64,000 nucleotides of DNA, from NCBI GenBank assembly GCA_023402015.1, contig JAEXCU010000011.1, positions 10,226-74,225 on the forward strand. Reading direction: 5' to 3'. Positions within the stretch are counted from its first letter, which is position 1. The number at the start of each line of letters is the position of its first letter. Below, piece after piece: positions 25,523-34,467 of this stretch. A model generated the notes under the pieces. It made no database searches. It was not told the origin of the DNA and saw only the letters and a list, made by a program, of their open reading frames with translations. The translations under genes and the position numbers were made by a program. This stretch comes from Pseudomonadota bacterium (GTDB taxonomy: Bacteria; Pseudomonadota; Alphaproteobacteria; Rs-D84).

Positions 25523-26137
25523 CTATTGCCAATCAGTTAAATCATCATCTTCGCCATAACTGGCATAGCAAAAATCACTGAGGATACCGCTGCCCGTTTC
25601 ATCCGAAAAATTGCCGGGCACCAAAAAACACGACGTAATAAAAATTGAATTTTCATATGACAACCCATTCATGGGACATCGCAAACATTCAGAATTTATT
25701 CCCCATTTCAGGGCCGAAATACCACGCGGTTGTATGTACGAACCATTGGTACAATAACAATAACCGATATTAACACAGGATTCCAAAACCCTGCCCGCCA
25801 GCGTTTTATGTGTTTCATTCATACGGACATTTTCCAACATGTCGCAGGTTTTATCATACCAATACGTATTGGTAATATCCCTGGCATTTTCGGCCAATGT
25901 TCCTGAAAATTCCGCAACGGATGGATATTTATCCAGACATATTGCAGCGGCATCTGAATAATCCGCCACGTCATAAGAATTGCAATTCTGGGCCGCCACA
26001 TTGGGATACACCGCATTCGCAACACATGATACAAAATTAACGCAACTGTCGCATGATTGTCCCAGGTTTATTGTGCCGCCCCCAGATTCACACATAATTA
26101 ATACGACAAAAAATAATGACCAAAAGAATTTTTTCAT
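25523..26137 (-). CDS. Cys-rich secreted protein (family member 4)
   Basis: A 204-residue exported protein: signal sequence MKKFFWSLFFVVLIMCES, then SCDSCVNFVSCVANAVYP and paired cysteines (NCNSYD, ICLDKY, TCDMLE). The centre carries SCVNIGYCYCTNG; the C-terminus keeps the family pattern in relaxed form: CLRCPMNG, ITSCFLVPG, SDETGSGILSDFCYAS, then an acidic tail. Unlike others it has a Cys in the signal peptide end, which might also act as a lipobox-like site, although no proper lipobox is present. Its upstream region is leader copy E. Confidence 0.72.
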   Translation of the reverse strand: MKKFFWSLFFVVLIMCESGGGTINLGQSCDSCVNFVSCVANAVYPNVAAQNCNSYDVADYSDAAAICLDKYPSVAEFSGTLAENARDITNTYWYDKTCDMLENVRMNETHKTLAGRVLESCVNIGYCYCTNGSYIQPRGISALKWGINSECLRCPMNGLSYENSIFITSCFLVPGNFSDETGSGILSDFCYASYGEDDDLTDWQ

Positions 26138-26165
26138 TTTTCAAACCCCTGTTTGTTTTGTTAAA

Positions 26166-26370
26166 CAAAAAACCACCGAAAAATTCAGGTGGTCAGGAGG
26201 TTGGAAACAATCATGTGAATTGTGCCGCGTATTTTGTATTCCGCGACCCTCCCGACCCAATGGGCAGGAGTTTTTTTATTGTTGCCACCGGCGATATAAA
26301 ATACCGCAGGATGTTCTTTGCAACACACATGTCGGGTTTCCACACCCCATTTCGGCAACACACCGAAACA
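26166..26370 (-). ncRNA. Type 1 leader RNA, copy E
   Basis: Reading leftwards: TATAAT (26381-26376); hairpin TTTCGG/CCGAAA; GGGGTGTGGAAACCC (26348-26334); CTCC arm (26270-26267); P1 GGGTCGGGAGGG (26258-26247) with CCTCCTGACC (26200-26191); inner stem GTCGCG/CGCGGC with one G-U; second stem CAAT/ATTG; terminator ACCACC/GGTGGT (26193-26188, 26177-26172), T run. Bases 26191-26193 are shared by P1 and the terminator. P1 arms differ from copies A-C yet still pair. Confidence 0.72.
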
Positions 26371-26407
26371 AATTTATTATATCTGATATGAATTTTTTTA
26401 AAAGTAA

Positions 26408-26431
26408 AAAATCCCCCATGACGGGGGATTT
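26408..26431. terminator. Orphan hairpin
   Basis: AATCCCCCATGACGGGGGATT, a twin of the hairpin at 25472, lies in the gene-free stretch 26138-26689 with no gene ending into it. Confidence 0.5.
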
Positions 26432-26444
26432 GAAATAAGTATTC

Positions 26445-26670
26445 TGATTACAAATAAATTAGAATGGCTTAGATGCGGACGGGGGTAACGACGCGGTGTT
26501 CGTATTACAAATAAATTAGAATGGTGCAGATATGCGAAAACCCGATGGCGTAGTGTACAAATGCTACATCAGCCGATCAGCATAAATTTATTAGAACGAT
26601 ACAGATACAGGCGAAAAATTTGCGTAGTGTATTAGACATACACAAGCAAATTTTTCGCCTGTAGATGTGT
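26445..26670. repeat. Three-unit hairpin repeat
   Basis: ACAAATAAATTAGAATGG occurs at ~26450 and ~26508, with a variant AAATTTATTAGAACG at ~26584. Units two and three continue with GCAGATATGCGAAAA or variant and GCGTAGTGTA, and fold into hairpins; the third has a 16-bp perfect stem CAGGCGAAAAATTTGC (26608-26623) with 26646-26661. Stems differ in sequence while the joints are conserved. It sits 3' of efp. Confidence 0.7.
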
Positions 26671-26689
26671 TGTTATGATAAATTTTGTT

Positions 26690-27259
26690 TTATTTGGCGC
26701 GTTCTACGTATTCCAGGGTTTCCGTATTTACCACGATTTTTTCGCCTGCATTGACGAACAAGGGAACCTGAACGCGAACACCGTTGTCCAAAATGGCCGG
26801 TTTGCCGCCACTGGATGATGCGGTTTGACCTTTCAGGGCCGGTTCGGTTTCTTCAACGGTCGCAATTACGGTTTTTGGCAAAGAAATGGAAACCGGATGG
26901 CCTTCTACGAAATTTGCCTTGACCAACATTTCAGGGGCCAAGAATTTCATTTGATCGCCCAGTGAATCAACCGGCATTGTGAACTGTTCATAATCGGACA
27001 GATTCATAAAGAATGCATCTGTGCCGTCCGAATACAAATACTGGCATTCAAAATCTTCCACCATCAGTTTTTCAACTTTGTCTTCGGCGCGCCAGCGGTC
27101 GCCACCTTTGTTGCCCGAATCAATATCACGCAGGTCGGCCTGGACGAATGCGCCGCCCTTGCCGGGTTTTACCTTGGTAATTGATGTTATGGAATAGCGT
27201 TTGCCGTTGTGGGAAATAACCCAGCCCACGCGCATATCATTTGCAATATATGATGCCAT
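26690..27259 (-). CDS. efp: Elongation factor P
   Basis: This 189-residue factor relieves ribosome stalling at polyproline. Domain I carries the tip loop KVKPGKGGAFVQADLRDI, with the Lys that is modified in many bacteria; domains II and III follow (LYSDGTDAFFMNLSDYEQ, GVRVQVPLFVNAGEKIVVNT). Length and motif order are typical. No epmA/epmB genes in the window. The ATG at 27259 follows an AAAGAGG site. Confidence 0.95.
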   Translation of the reverse strand: MASYIANDMRVGWVISHNGKRYSITSITKVKPGKGGAFVQADLRDIDSGNKGGDRWRAEDKVEKLMVEDFECQYLYSDGTDAFFMNLSDYEQFTMPVDSLGDQMKFLAPEMLVKANFVEGHPVSISLPKTVIATVEETEPALKGQTASSSGGKPAILDNGVRVQVPLFVNAGEKIVVNTETLEYVERAK

Positions 27260-27319
27260 TGTTATACCTCTTTATTTTATGGTTGGATTATAAGAACCAA
27301 TCCCCCAAACCGCAAGCGT

Positions 27320-27862
27320 TTATTGTACTTCGCGCTTGTGCGCCCAATAACGGTCAATTGAATCCATAATCAGTTTGTCGGCCGCCGCGCGGTCTGCCCA
27401 GCCCAAAATCTTGGACCATGCGTTTGGTTGCAGGTCTTTGTAATGCTGAAAGAAATATTCAATTTTTGACCGCAGGATTTCCGGCAATTGTTCCACGTAT
27501 TCAGTATTTGTGTAATAAGGGTCAATTTTATCGCGCGGAACGCATATAATTTTTTCATCGCCACCGGCCTGGTCTTCCATCAGCAGCGCGCCAATCGGGC
27601 GCACTTCTATTAAAACGCCGGGACGCAGCGGCGCGTTGCAAACAACCACGCAGTCCAGCGGGTCGCCGTCATCGCCCAATGTTCCCGGAAAATATCCATA
27701 GTTTGCAGGATACGCCATGGGCGCATGCAGAATACGGTCAACCTTTAACAGGCCCGTTTCTTTGTTAATTTCATATTTTACAAAGCCGTTTTCCGGCACT
27801 TCTATGATTGCATTCATCTTTTTGGGCGGTAATTTGCCCGGTGCAATTTCTTCTAATGTCAT
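27320..27862 (-). CDS. ppa: Inorganic pyrophosphatase
   Basis: Family I soluble PPase (180 residues) that hydrolyses PPi and drives biosynthesis. The metal-binding signature GDDGDPLDCVVV is present, with FVKYEINKETGLLKVDRIL and NYGYFPGT before it and DKIDPYYTNTEYVEQLP after. Stands alone, upstream of efp in the same orientation with a 60-base gap, so they may be co-transcribed. Confidence 0.95.
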   Translation of the reverse strand: MTLEEIAPGKLPPKKMNAIIEVPENGFVKYEINKETGLLKVDRILHAPMAYPANYGYFPGTLGDDGDPLDCVVVCNAPLRPGVLIEVRPIGALLMEDQAGGDEKIICVPRDKIDPYYTNTEYVEQLPEILRSKIEYFFQHYKDLQPNAWSKILGWADRAAADKLIMDSIDRYWAHKREVQ

Positions 27863-27947
27863 TTATTATACCTTCTTTTTTGCCGGGCAATACTATCACA
27901 AAAAATGACATTTGCAATTACGAATCGGCACCCAGGTATTTAATTCC

Positions 27948-28544
27948 TTAATCATAAACATAATAACATTTATCTGAGTATTCACCGGCGCCGGTATCAT
28001 CGTTGAAATTTCCGGTCAAATAGCATTTATTCAGCGAAAAGTTATCACCATAATCACTTTTCCCGCCATTTGGACATTGGGAATATATCATTTGCACAAC
28101 CAACGCCTGTTGCGCATCATTTTGCACGCCCACGCCCGCCCAGAAATAATTTGCATCCGGAAATTCGCATACCCCATGTTCCATACAACGACGCGCCGCA
28201 ATCAGCGCAATCTGATGCAATTGTTCCTGCAAATGTTCGGCACTCATCCCCGTATTCGCGTCATAATCGTAATCTTGGCCCATCCGCCATCCCAAATCGG
28301 CCAAATCTTCACACATGTATGGTGATTCTGTGCACATTGCGGCAATGGCGGCATTAGATCGGTTATCGCAGAATGTTTTTGCACTGGCCGCATCCAGTTT
28401 ATTATAAAAATATTTGCTGGCGTTGCATGATATGTATGCCATGCAGGCCTGGCATTTTGCAGTTGGCGTTGTCGCAGCATATGCATCTGTACCCAACACG
28501 AAAACCATAATACCCACAAGCAAACGTCCGTTAAGATTCGGCAA
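27948..28544 (-). CDS. Cys-rich secreted protein (family member 5), TTG start
   Basis: A 198-residue exported protein starting at TTG 28544: MPNLNGRLLVGIMVFVLGTDAYA is a good signal peptide; an internal ATG would shorten it. Mature part begins KCQACMAYISCNASKYF, with further CMEHGVCEF, SQCPNGGKS and the family end LNKCYLTGNFNDDTGAGEYSDKCYYV. The N-terminal third resembles member 4. The start region PNLN overlaps the type 2 box. No strong ribosome site precedes the TTG. Confidence 0.7.
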   Translation of the reverse strand: MPNLNGRLLVGIMVFVLGTDAYAATTPTAKCQACMAYISCNASKYFYNKLDAASAKTFCDNRSNAAIAAMCTESPYMCEDLADLGWRMGQDYDYDANTGMSAEHLQEQLHQIALIAARRCMEHGVCEFPDANYFWAGVGVQNDAQQALVVQMIYSQCPNGGKSDYGDNFSLNKCYLTGNFNDDTGAGEYSDKCYYVYD

Positions 28545-28635
28545 AAACCAAGGAAGAAAACATGCAGAAATCCGCGAATTTTATAAGAAAAGAAACCGCT
28601 AAAATTATGGGAGGTTTAGATTCAGCATTGTTAAT
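28528..28635 (-). ncRNA. Type 2 leader element, copy 2
   Basis: Box 1 GCTGAATCTAAAC (28626-28614) and box 2 GCCGAATCTTAAC (28542-28530) are 84 bp apart on the minus strand, with GGATTTCTGCATGTTTT between. The transcript should start about 8 bases before box 1. The opposite strand again has GGAAGAAAACATGCAGAAA. Box 2 overlaps the first codons of the Cys-rich gene. Confidence 0.65.
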
Positions 28636-28641
28636 GGTTTT

Positions 28642-28670
28642 ATTATACCCCGGATTTCCGCATGTTTCAA
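28642..28670 (-). promoter_or_regulatory. Promoter of the Cys-rich gene at 28544
   Basis: On the minus strand TTGAAA (28670-28665), 17 bases, TATAAT (28647-28642). Confidence 0.8.
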
Positions 28671-28719
28671 GCGAAAACTGTGTCCGCACCGCCCATATTA
28701 AACATAAATTAATTCATAT

Positions 28720-28751
28720 GAAAAAATCCCGCACGCGGCGGGATTTTTTTA
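28720..28751. terminator. Terminator after dnaN
   Basis: AATCCCGC/GCGGGATT stem with A and T tracts on either side, 17 bases past the dnaN stop. Confidence 0.8.
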
Positions 28752-28767
28752 TTCGCGGATATATTTT

Positions 28768-29886
28768 TTACATACGCATTGGCATCAATACAAACAATGC
28801 GTCTGTCTTTTTATCCGTGGATTTAATGATTGTCGGTGATAATGGGTCCTGCATTTCCATTTGGAATTTGTCCCCTTCTACCTGGCCGGCAACATCCAGC
28901 AAGAATTTCACGTTAAACACAACGGTAAACGCACTGTCGCCATTGTATTCAATATCCAATTCCTGGGTTGCGGTTCCAGCATCGGGACTGGATGCATTAA
29001 CAACCAATTTATTCATGGAAAATGTTAACTGAACCGATTTTGTTTTATCAACACTGGCAACAGATACCAGATCAACCGCGTTAACAAACTGCTTTCTGTC
29101 CAAGACGGCAATCTTGTCATTACCCTTGGGTATAACGACGCGGTAATTCGGATACTGGGCATCAACCAATTTGCTGGTCAATGTTGCGGCACCAACGGTA
29201 AAGCGTGCCTTGGTATCAGACAATTCAACCAGGCAATCGTCAACCGTTGCATCTTCCAGCAATTTTGACAATTCGCCAATAACACGACGTGGCAAAATAA
29301 CCGCCGGCATTTCCGCGCTGCCCGCCGGGGCCGGAATTGCGCACAGTGCCATACGCTGGGCATCGGTTGCAACCGCAGTCAGCATTTTTTCTTTGCCTTC
29401 GTCAGAAATATGGAAATAAATTCCCCCCAGGTGATAACGAACATCATCGGTTGGAATTGCAAATTTTGTTTGATTAATCAGATGTGCCAAATCACCGGTT
29501 GTCATCTGGAACTTGGTGGTCAGATTGCTGCCCGCCATTGCTGGGAAATTTTCCGCCGGCAATGTTGGCAGACGAAATACCGCGCGGCCACTGGAAACAA
29601 CCAACTGATCCCCAGATTGTTTAAAGTTGATTTCGGCATCGTCTGGTAATTTACGAACAATATCATACAACATCTGGACCGGAACCGTTGTCTTGCCACC
29701 CAATGTGATATCCGCCGCGACATGTTCAACCAATTCCAAATCCACGTTTGTCGCAGACAAAACCAAGTCATCTGCAACTTCTAATTTAACATTCATCAAT
29801 ATCGGCAGGGTTGCACGCTTTTCCACAATGGACTGCATATGCCCCAGCGCACGAATTAAAACCTGACGAAATACTGAAAATTCCAT
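28768..29886 (-). CDS. dnaN: DNA polymerase III beta sliding clamp
   Basis: The 372-residue clamp forms a ring dimer holding Pol III on DNA. Three homologous domains are apparent; MEFSVFRQVLIRALGHMQSIVEKRATLPIL begins domain I, FAIPTDDVRYHLGGIYFHI starts domain II, and the C-terminus TDALFVLMPMRM is the clamp hydrophobic-pocket end. It is not beside dnaA (17 kb away), as in some Alphaproteobacteria. ATG preceded by AGGAG. Confidence 0.95.
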   Translation of the reverse strand: MEFSVFRQVLIRALGHMQSIVEKRATLPILMNVKLEVADDLVLSATNVDLELVEHVAADITLGGKTTVPVQMLYDIVRKLPDDAEINFKQSGDQLVVSSGRAVFRLPTLPAENFPAMAGSNLTTKFQMTTGDLAHLINQTKFAIPTDDVRYHLGGIYFHISDEGKEKMLTAVATDAQRMALCAIPAPAGSAEMPAVILPRRVIGELSKLLEDATVDDCLVELSDTKARFTVGAATLTSKLVDAQYPNYRVVIPKGNDKIAVLDRKQFVNAVDLVSVASVDKTKSVQLTFSMNKLVVNASSPDAGTATQELDIEYNGDSAFTVVFNVKFLLDVAGQVEGDKFQMEMQDPLSPTIIKSTDKKTDALFVLMPMRM

Positions 29887-30009
29887 TATGTGCTCCTGTT
29901 AATTAAAATATGCCCTACATTCTTAGGTTTCAGTTTACCAAAAAATGCCGATTCGGTGCAAGGCCAAAACGACATCCGAAGAATGTACAAAAAATAAGAA
30001 AAGTCAAAC

Positions 30010-30041
30010 AAAAACACCGCCCTTTTGGCGGTGTTATTTTT
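30010..30041. terminator. Terminator after cdaA
   Basis: AACACCGCC/GGCGGTGTT stem with TTTT loop and following T-rich tract. Confidence 0.8.
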
Positions 30042-30051
30042 GTGCGCATGG

Positions 30052-30810
30052 TTATTTATTCATAACCTTTTCCAATTTTGCACGCAATTTTTTCATGTCG
30101 TCATATTTGGTAAACTTTCCTTTTTCGGCAATGGAAATGTCGCCGCTTTCTTCGCTGACAACCAAAACAGTTGCACTGGATACTTCACTCAGGCCCAATG
30201 CGGCACGATGACGGGTTCCATATTTCCAATTCAGATTGTTTTGTGATAACGGCAATATTCCACCCGCATACGCAATGCGATTGTTTTCAATTATAACGGC
30301 ACCGTCATGCAATGGTGTTTTATTAAAAAATATTGTTAACAATAATTCACTGCTGATGATTGCATCAATGCGAACGCCCTTTTTATCAATTGCACTTTCG
30401 TCCAATGTTGACGGGAATACAATCAGCGCACCGGTATGTTTTCCCGACATATATTCCACCGCAGAAACAATCGCATCCAGCGATTCTGTATCACGTTTTG
30501 AAACCCCGCCACGTTTGAACATGCGACGCCATCCGTCCAAATTCCCCATCAGCGCCATGAATTTGCGCAATTCAGGTTGGAATATAACAATCAATCCCAA
30601 TGACAGGAATAACGCGGTCCAATGCAAAAATCCGGCCAGCAAATCCAAATGCGCCCAAGACAAAATAAAACTGGCCACCCACAACACCGCCAAACCCAAC
30701 AAACCGCGCACCAATTTTTCCGATGACGTGTTTTGTATAAAACTGCGGTAAAACATCCATATAATCGCCGCAATAATAACAATTTGAATTAAACCAATCC
30801 AATTAAACAT
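30052..30810 (-). CDS. Diadenylate cyclase (CdaA/DacA type)
   Basis: Makes cyclic di-AMP from two ATP. 252 residues: three N-terminal transmembrane helices (FNWIGLIQIVIIAAIIWMF, a second, and LLAGFLHWTALFLSLGLIVIF), then a DAC domain with both active-site motifs, LHDGAVIIENNRIAYAGG (DGA) and YGTRHRAALGLSE (RHR). A short Lys-rich C-terminus follows. It lies last in a four-gene operon with asmA 18 bases upstream. c-di-AMP enzymes are common in Firmicutes and Actinobacteria but sparse in Alphaproteobacteria; no glmM, its usual partner, is adjacent. Confidence 0.9.
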   Translation of the reverse strand: MFNWIGLIQIVIIAAIIWMFYRSFIQNTSSEKLVRGLLGLAVLWVASFILSWAHLDLLAGFLHWTALFLSLGLIVIFQPELRKFMALMGNLDGWRRMFKRGGVSKRDTESLDAIVSAVEYMSGKHTGALIVFPSTLDESAIDKKGVRIDAIISSELLLTIFFNKTPLHDGAVIIENNRIAYAGGILPLSQNNLNWKYGTRHRAALGLSEVSSATVLVVSEESGDISIAEKGKFTKYDDMKKLRAKLEKVMNK

Positions 30811-30828
30811 TCTTTTACATCCTTTGTT

Positions 30829-32925
30829 TTAATTATTAAATATTTCGTTCAGCAATTCGTTCAATGGCACCCCCAGCCATTCTGGGTCGCCGCGCTTTTC
30901 CGGTGCACCACGTTCCAACGCGGTTTCACATGGATGATCATCGGCCAGCCAATTTTCCAATAAATCCCCGGCCAATAATCCAACGCCCGCACCTGCAACC
31001 AATCCGATACCGCCGGTAAACGGCGCCAATAACAAACCAATTCCGGTTGCAGATGCAACCTTGCCGGCGACGGCGGCGCCACTGATTTTTATATCGGGTT
31101 CTGCCAAATTTCCATTAATTTCAATGGAATTTACAACATTGCCGGTTAATGACAATTTCAATCCACGCACCGGCACCGTCGTCAGTGATAATTTCATATT
31201 TTCATCGCCTAAATCCATACTGCCCGCCAGGCGAACATTTATCGCATTTGTTTCCGCCGCAACACCGTGTTGGGTATCGGCATAACCATTTCGCAATTTT
31301 GTATTTAATGACACACATGAAATTTTTATTTGACTGTATTTCTTTTCAGACCGAAATAAATCCTGGATACTGTGGCGCAATGTTGTCAGGAAATCAGAAC
31401 CATACATATTTGCAACCAATGCAGAATGTGCATACCCCGGCGCCACAGAATACATTTGTACAGGCCCGGTGATTGTGTTCATTAATTCAGACAGGTTTGT
31501 TCCGTTTCCTTGCAGATACGCATCAACATTAACCGGTAAATCAGAAATTAAATCGTTTATGCGAATTTCGTTTAATATATTTCCCACAGAAATATCCCGC
31601 CCAATAACACCTGCGCGAACAAACATACGGCCGTCTGCATCAATTGCGACGTTTCCTGCGATTGATATATTCCCCCCGCCAACCGTTGTTGTTGCATCAA
31701 CACGCGCATCGCCGTCATACAATTTAACAGACAGGTCAATGTTTCGTATATTTAATTCGCGATAAACAATTAAATTACCGATATCCGCATGCAGATGCAG
31801 ATTGAACTTTAAAAATTCTTTACCATATAACGGTATGTCATGAAAAACATTCAGTGGTCGGTCCGGATGAATCCATTTTTTCCCATATAAATCAGGGAAT
31901 AATTCCAATAAATCGATAGATTGCGAGTCGATATTTGCATCTATCATCGGGATTTTTTTGGACCAATCGTATACCCCGGATACAGATATTTCTGTTCCGC
32001 GAACAATTATTGTTGATTTACGCACCGTCAATCTTTTTCGGTCAAATCCACCGGCAATATTTACCTTTAATGTTGGCATTTCCAACAAGTCTAAATCAAT
32101 AATTCGCCCCAGGGCGGCAATATCTGGTATGTCGCCGGTGATTATAAAGTCTATGGGGGCTTTGCTGGTGGCTTCCAATGCAATGTTTGCAATCAACGCG
32201 TCCCCGCCGGTAGAAAACGCAACCCGAACGGGATAAATTTTCCGCTCAGCATTATATTCAGAATATGAAACAATAAACGGGAACACATCCTTTTCAGATT
32301 TTATCCAACCGGCATATTCACGGCCATTCTGGGATGGTGCATATCTGATTTGAAATCCGGCCAAAGAATATGTTGTATCAAAAACATGTGCGACCAGATT
32401 GCGAACCTCTACCCCACCCAGGCCCGGATCAGTAAACGGGTATTTGGCAGGTGTTGTGGCCACGGGTTTGGCATCCGTTGTCGTCGCATCTGATGACGCA
32501 ACAGATTCTGTTTGATCCTGAAACGGCACAACAGATAATTGTCCCTTGTCGTTTTGTTCAATGCAAACTGTTGCATCATAAATTTTTACATTTTGAATTG
32601 TCGGTCGGTTGCGCAACAGCGACAACAGGTTCATCCGAACGTCAACCTTTTCTGCACTGAACGCGTATTTATGTTTTGCCCAATCGGCATTGGGAACACG
32701 AACCTGGTTTAATTCCACCTGGGGACGCAAAGAAAATTTCCATGAAACTGCGCCGTCTATTTCCACCGGTAATCCGGTTGCATCGCGCAGAATTGCCAAA
32801 ACATTCCCACGCAGTGTTTCCAGGTTAACCTGGCTGAGTGCGATTATAACCGCCACCGCCAGTCCCATTATAAACAGGCCCAGTATGCGTGTAATCGTAA
32901 AAAATAATCTTTTTTTACCAGCCAT
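30829..32925 (-). CDS. AsmA family protein
   Basis: A 698-residue envelope protein with an N-terminal transmembrane anchor (ILGLFIMGLAVAVIIALS). The AsmA N-terminal motif TGLPVEIDGAVSWKFSLRPQ precedes a long beta-rich periplasmic region, and a Gly-rich hydrophobic C-terminal patch GIGLLLAPFTGGIGLVAGAGVGLLAG follows. AsmA/TamB-like proteins bridge phospholipids between membranes. The region after residue 670 (ETALERGAPEKRGD) is polar. Operon member between rluC/D-type and cdaA genes. Confidence 0.85.
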   Translation of the reverse strand: MAGKKRLFFTITRILGLFIMGLAVAVIIALSQVNLETLRGNVLAILRDATGLPVEIDGAVSWKFSLRPQVELNQVRVPNADWAKHKYAFSAEKVDVRMNLLSLLRNRPTIQNVKIYDATVCIEQNDKGQLSVVPFQDQTESVASSDATTTDAKPVATTPAKYPFTDPGLGGVEVRNLVAHVFDTTYSLAGFQIRYAPSQNGREYAGWIKSEKDVFPFIVSYSEYNAERKIYPVRVAFSTGGDALIANIALEATSKAPIDFIITGDIPDIAALGRIIDLDLLEMPTLKVNIAGGFDRKRLTVRKSTIIVRGTEISVSGVYDWSKKIPMIDANIDSQSIDLLELFPDLYGKKWIHPDRPLNVFHDIPLYGKEFLKFNLHLHADIGNLIVYRELNIRNIDLSVKLYDGDARVDATTTVGGGNISIAGNVAIDADGRMFVRAGVIGRDISVGNILNEIRINDLISDLPVNVDAYLQGNGTNLSELMNTITGPVQMYSVAPGYAHSALVANMYGSDFLTTLRHSIQDLFRSEKKYSQIKISCVSLNTKLRNGYADTQHGVAAETNAINVRLAGSMDLGDENMKLSLTTVPVRGLKLSLTGNVVNSIEINGNLAEPDIKISGAAVAGKVASATGIGLLLAPFTGGIGLVAGAGVGLLAGDLLENWLADDHPCETALERGAPEKRGDPEWLGVPLNELLNEIFNN

Positions 32926-32946
32926 GATATTTACTGCGCCCCCTTA

Positions 32947-33918
32947 TTATGGCAGTTTTAATTCCAAGAACCTTATCACCGGCATCATAAAATCCGGAAC
33001 GGACGCGCGCAGTGTTATCATCTTGCCCGTGCCGGGGTGTTGGAATGTTATCTTGTACGCCAATAAAAACAAGTTATTTGTTGGCATCAATGACCCCAAA
33101 ACATCATCTGATTTTTTTACATACCCATACAACGTATCACCAACAATTGGCGCATGCAGTGTTAATGCACTGTGGATGCGCAATTGATGTGTGCGCCCCG
33201 TTTTTGGGGAAAACAAAACCCACGCCAGATGACCCCCGGCCTGGGACAGAACCTGGTATTCAGTTATTGCGCGTTGTGGACGCTGGCCCGCACCGTCGTT
33301 CATGCGCGCAGGCGTTTCAAATACCTGGCCCTTTAAAATATAATTGTCAATTTCACCGCGGGGTGGTTTTACGTCCCCTGCCAACAATGCCAAATATTCT
33401 TTATGCGCGGTTTTGTTTTGAAATTCCGCCGCCAAAACCTGGGCCGCATGCTGATTTTTTGCAACAACCAACAATCCACTGGTTTCGCGGTCCAGGCGAT
33501 GAACCAACGATATTTTGTCATATGGAAACAATGCCGCCGCCATTTTATCAACGGATTTACGTATTCCGGTTCCACCCTGCACTGCCAGACCCGCCGGTTT
33601 ATTAAAAACAACAATATCCGCGTCATCATGAACAATGCATTGACGTAATTTTTCCAAATCGGCCAAAGAATAATTTTCCCCTGATTCAGATTTCTTGGGC
33701 GCTGTTTCTGCATATGTTGCAATTGTGGGGGGAATTCTGACCGCGTCGCCCGCGCGCAGGATTTCCTGGCCACGCACGCGTGCGGAATTCACGCGAATTT
33801 GCCCGCCCCGGCACAGACGATAAAATTCACGCTGGGGCATTGCGGGAAACCGTCGCAGGAACCATCGCAACAGACGTGTTCCATCTTCGGTTTTGGGAAC
33901 AATAATTATTTCTGCCAT
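32947..33918 (-). CDS. RluC/RluD-family 23S rRNA pseudouridine synthase
   Basis: A 323-residue enzyme that isomerises uridine in large-subunit rRNA. An N-terminal S4 domain (FYRLCRGGQIRVNSARVRG) is followed by the catalytic loop VHRLDRETSGLLVVAKN, containing the nucleophilic Asp, and GRTHQLRIHSAL (KLH-like domain end). Substrate position (RluC versus RluD) cannot be decided by eye; the spacing and the absence of a longer tail favour RluC. Twenty-one bases upstream of asmA. Confidence 0.9.
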   Translation of the reverse strand: MAEIIIVPKTEDGTRLLRWFLRRFPAMPQREFYRLCRGGQIRVNSARVRGQEILRAGDAVRIPPTIATYAETAPKKSESGENYSLADLEKLRQCIVHDDADIVVFNKPAGLAVQGGTGIRKSVDKMAAALFPYDKISLVHRLDRETSGLLVVAKNQHAAQVLAAEFQNKTAHKEYLALLAGDVKPPRGEIDNYILKGQVFETPARMNDGAGQRPQRAITEYQVLSQAGGHLAWVLFSPKTGRTHQLRIHSALTLHAPIVGDTLYGYVKKSDDVLGSLMPTNNLFLLAYKITFQHPGTGKMITLRASVPDFMMPVIRFLELKLP

Positions 33919-33950
33919 GGCAAATCAGCCCTTTATCAGGAATCCGCGAA

Positions 33951-34415
33951 TTATTCGCCGTATGTTATCTGAACAACATTTTTGCCGTCGGCTGCGTTGC
34001 ATTTACCAGTTGCGCCGCCTATTTTGCCACCTGACATTTGATATCCAACAGAATCAGACCATGCCTTGGTAATAAAATATTCACAATCAGATTTGCTCAG
34101 CCCTGTAATGGACACAATAAATTGACGGGAATTTGCAGGGTTTACGGCCAATTCATAAAATCCGCCATAGGGATTTTTATTGCTCATTCCAATTGCGCCG
34201 AAAATCGTTGCGCCATTTATATGCGAATAATCATCGTATTCACCCATCAAAGAACGAACCTGGGTCACCATTTCAATGACTTCGTCATTAATTGCATTGC
34301 GTTTTTGTGTGCGCATCCCGATTGACATCAAACTGATGGCGCCAACCGTAATAACCCCCATAATAGCCAGCACCCCCAGCATTTCAATCATAGAACGACC
34401 ATATTCCTGTTTCAT
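33951..34415 (-). CDS. Type IV pilin-like protein (PilS type)
   Basis: A 154-residue protein with a prepilin leader: MKQEYG-RSMIEMLGVLAIMGVITVGA, with Gly at the cleavage site and Glu 5 of the mature chain. The hydrophobic helix leads to an alpha/beta head with KSDCEYF and KCNAAD forming one disulfide loop near the C-terminus. Such PilS-like pilins occur in type IVb systems. A TcpQ-like protein and a secretin are encoded 20 kb away. First gene of the operon that ends with cdaA. Confidence 0.82.
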   Translation of the reverse strand: MKQEYGRSMIEMLGVLAIMGVITVGAISLMSIGMRTQKRNAINDEVIEMVTQVRSLMGEYDDYSHINGATIFGAIGMSNKNPYGGFYELAVNPANSRQFIVSITGLSKSDCEYFITKAWSDSVGYQMSGGKIGGATGKCNAADGKNVVQITYGE

Positions 34416-34467
34416 GATAATTATCCCCTATTTGCTATTTATTTTTTATTATTCTATCATAAATACC

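Noticed and set aside
28562..29032. Rightward 156-codon frame starting MQKSANF
   Set aside because: Starts well but reads through a promoter and terminator and antisense to dnaN; only the first 20 codons could be meaningful.
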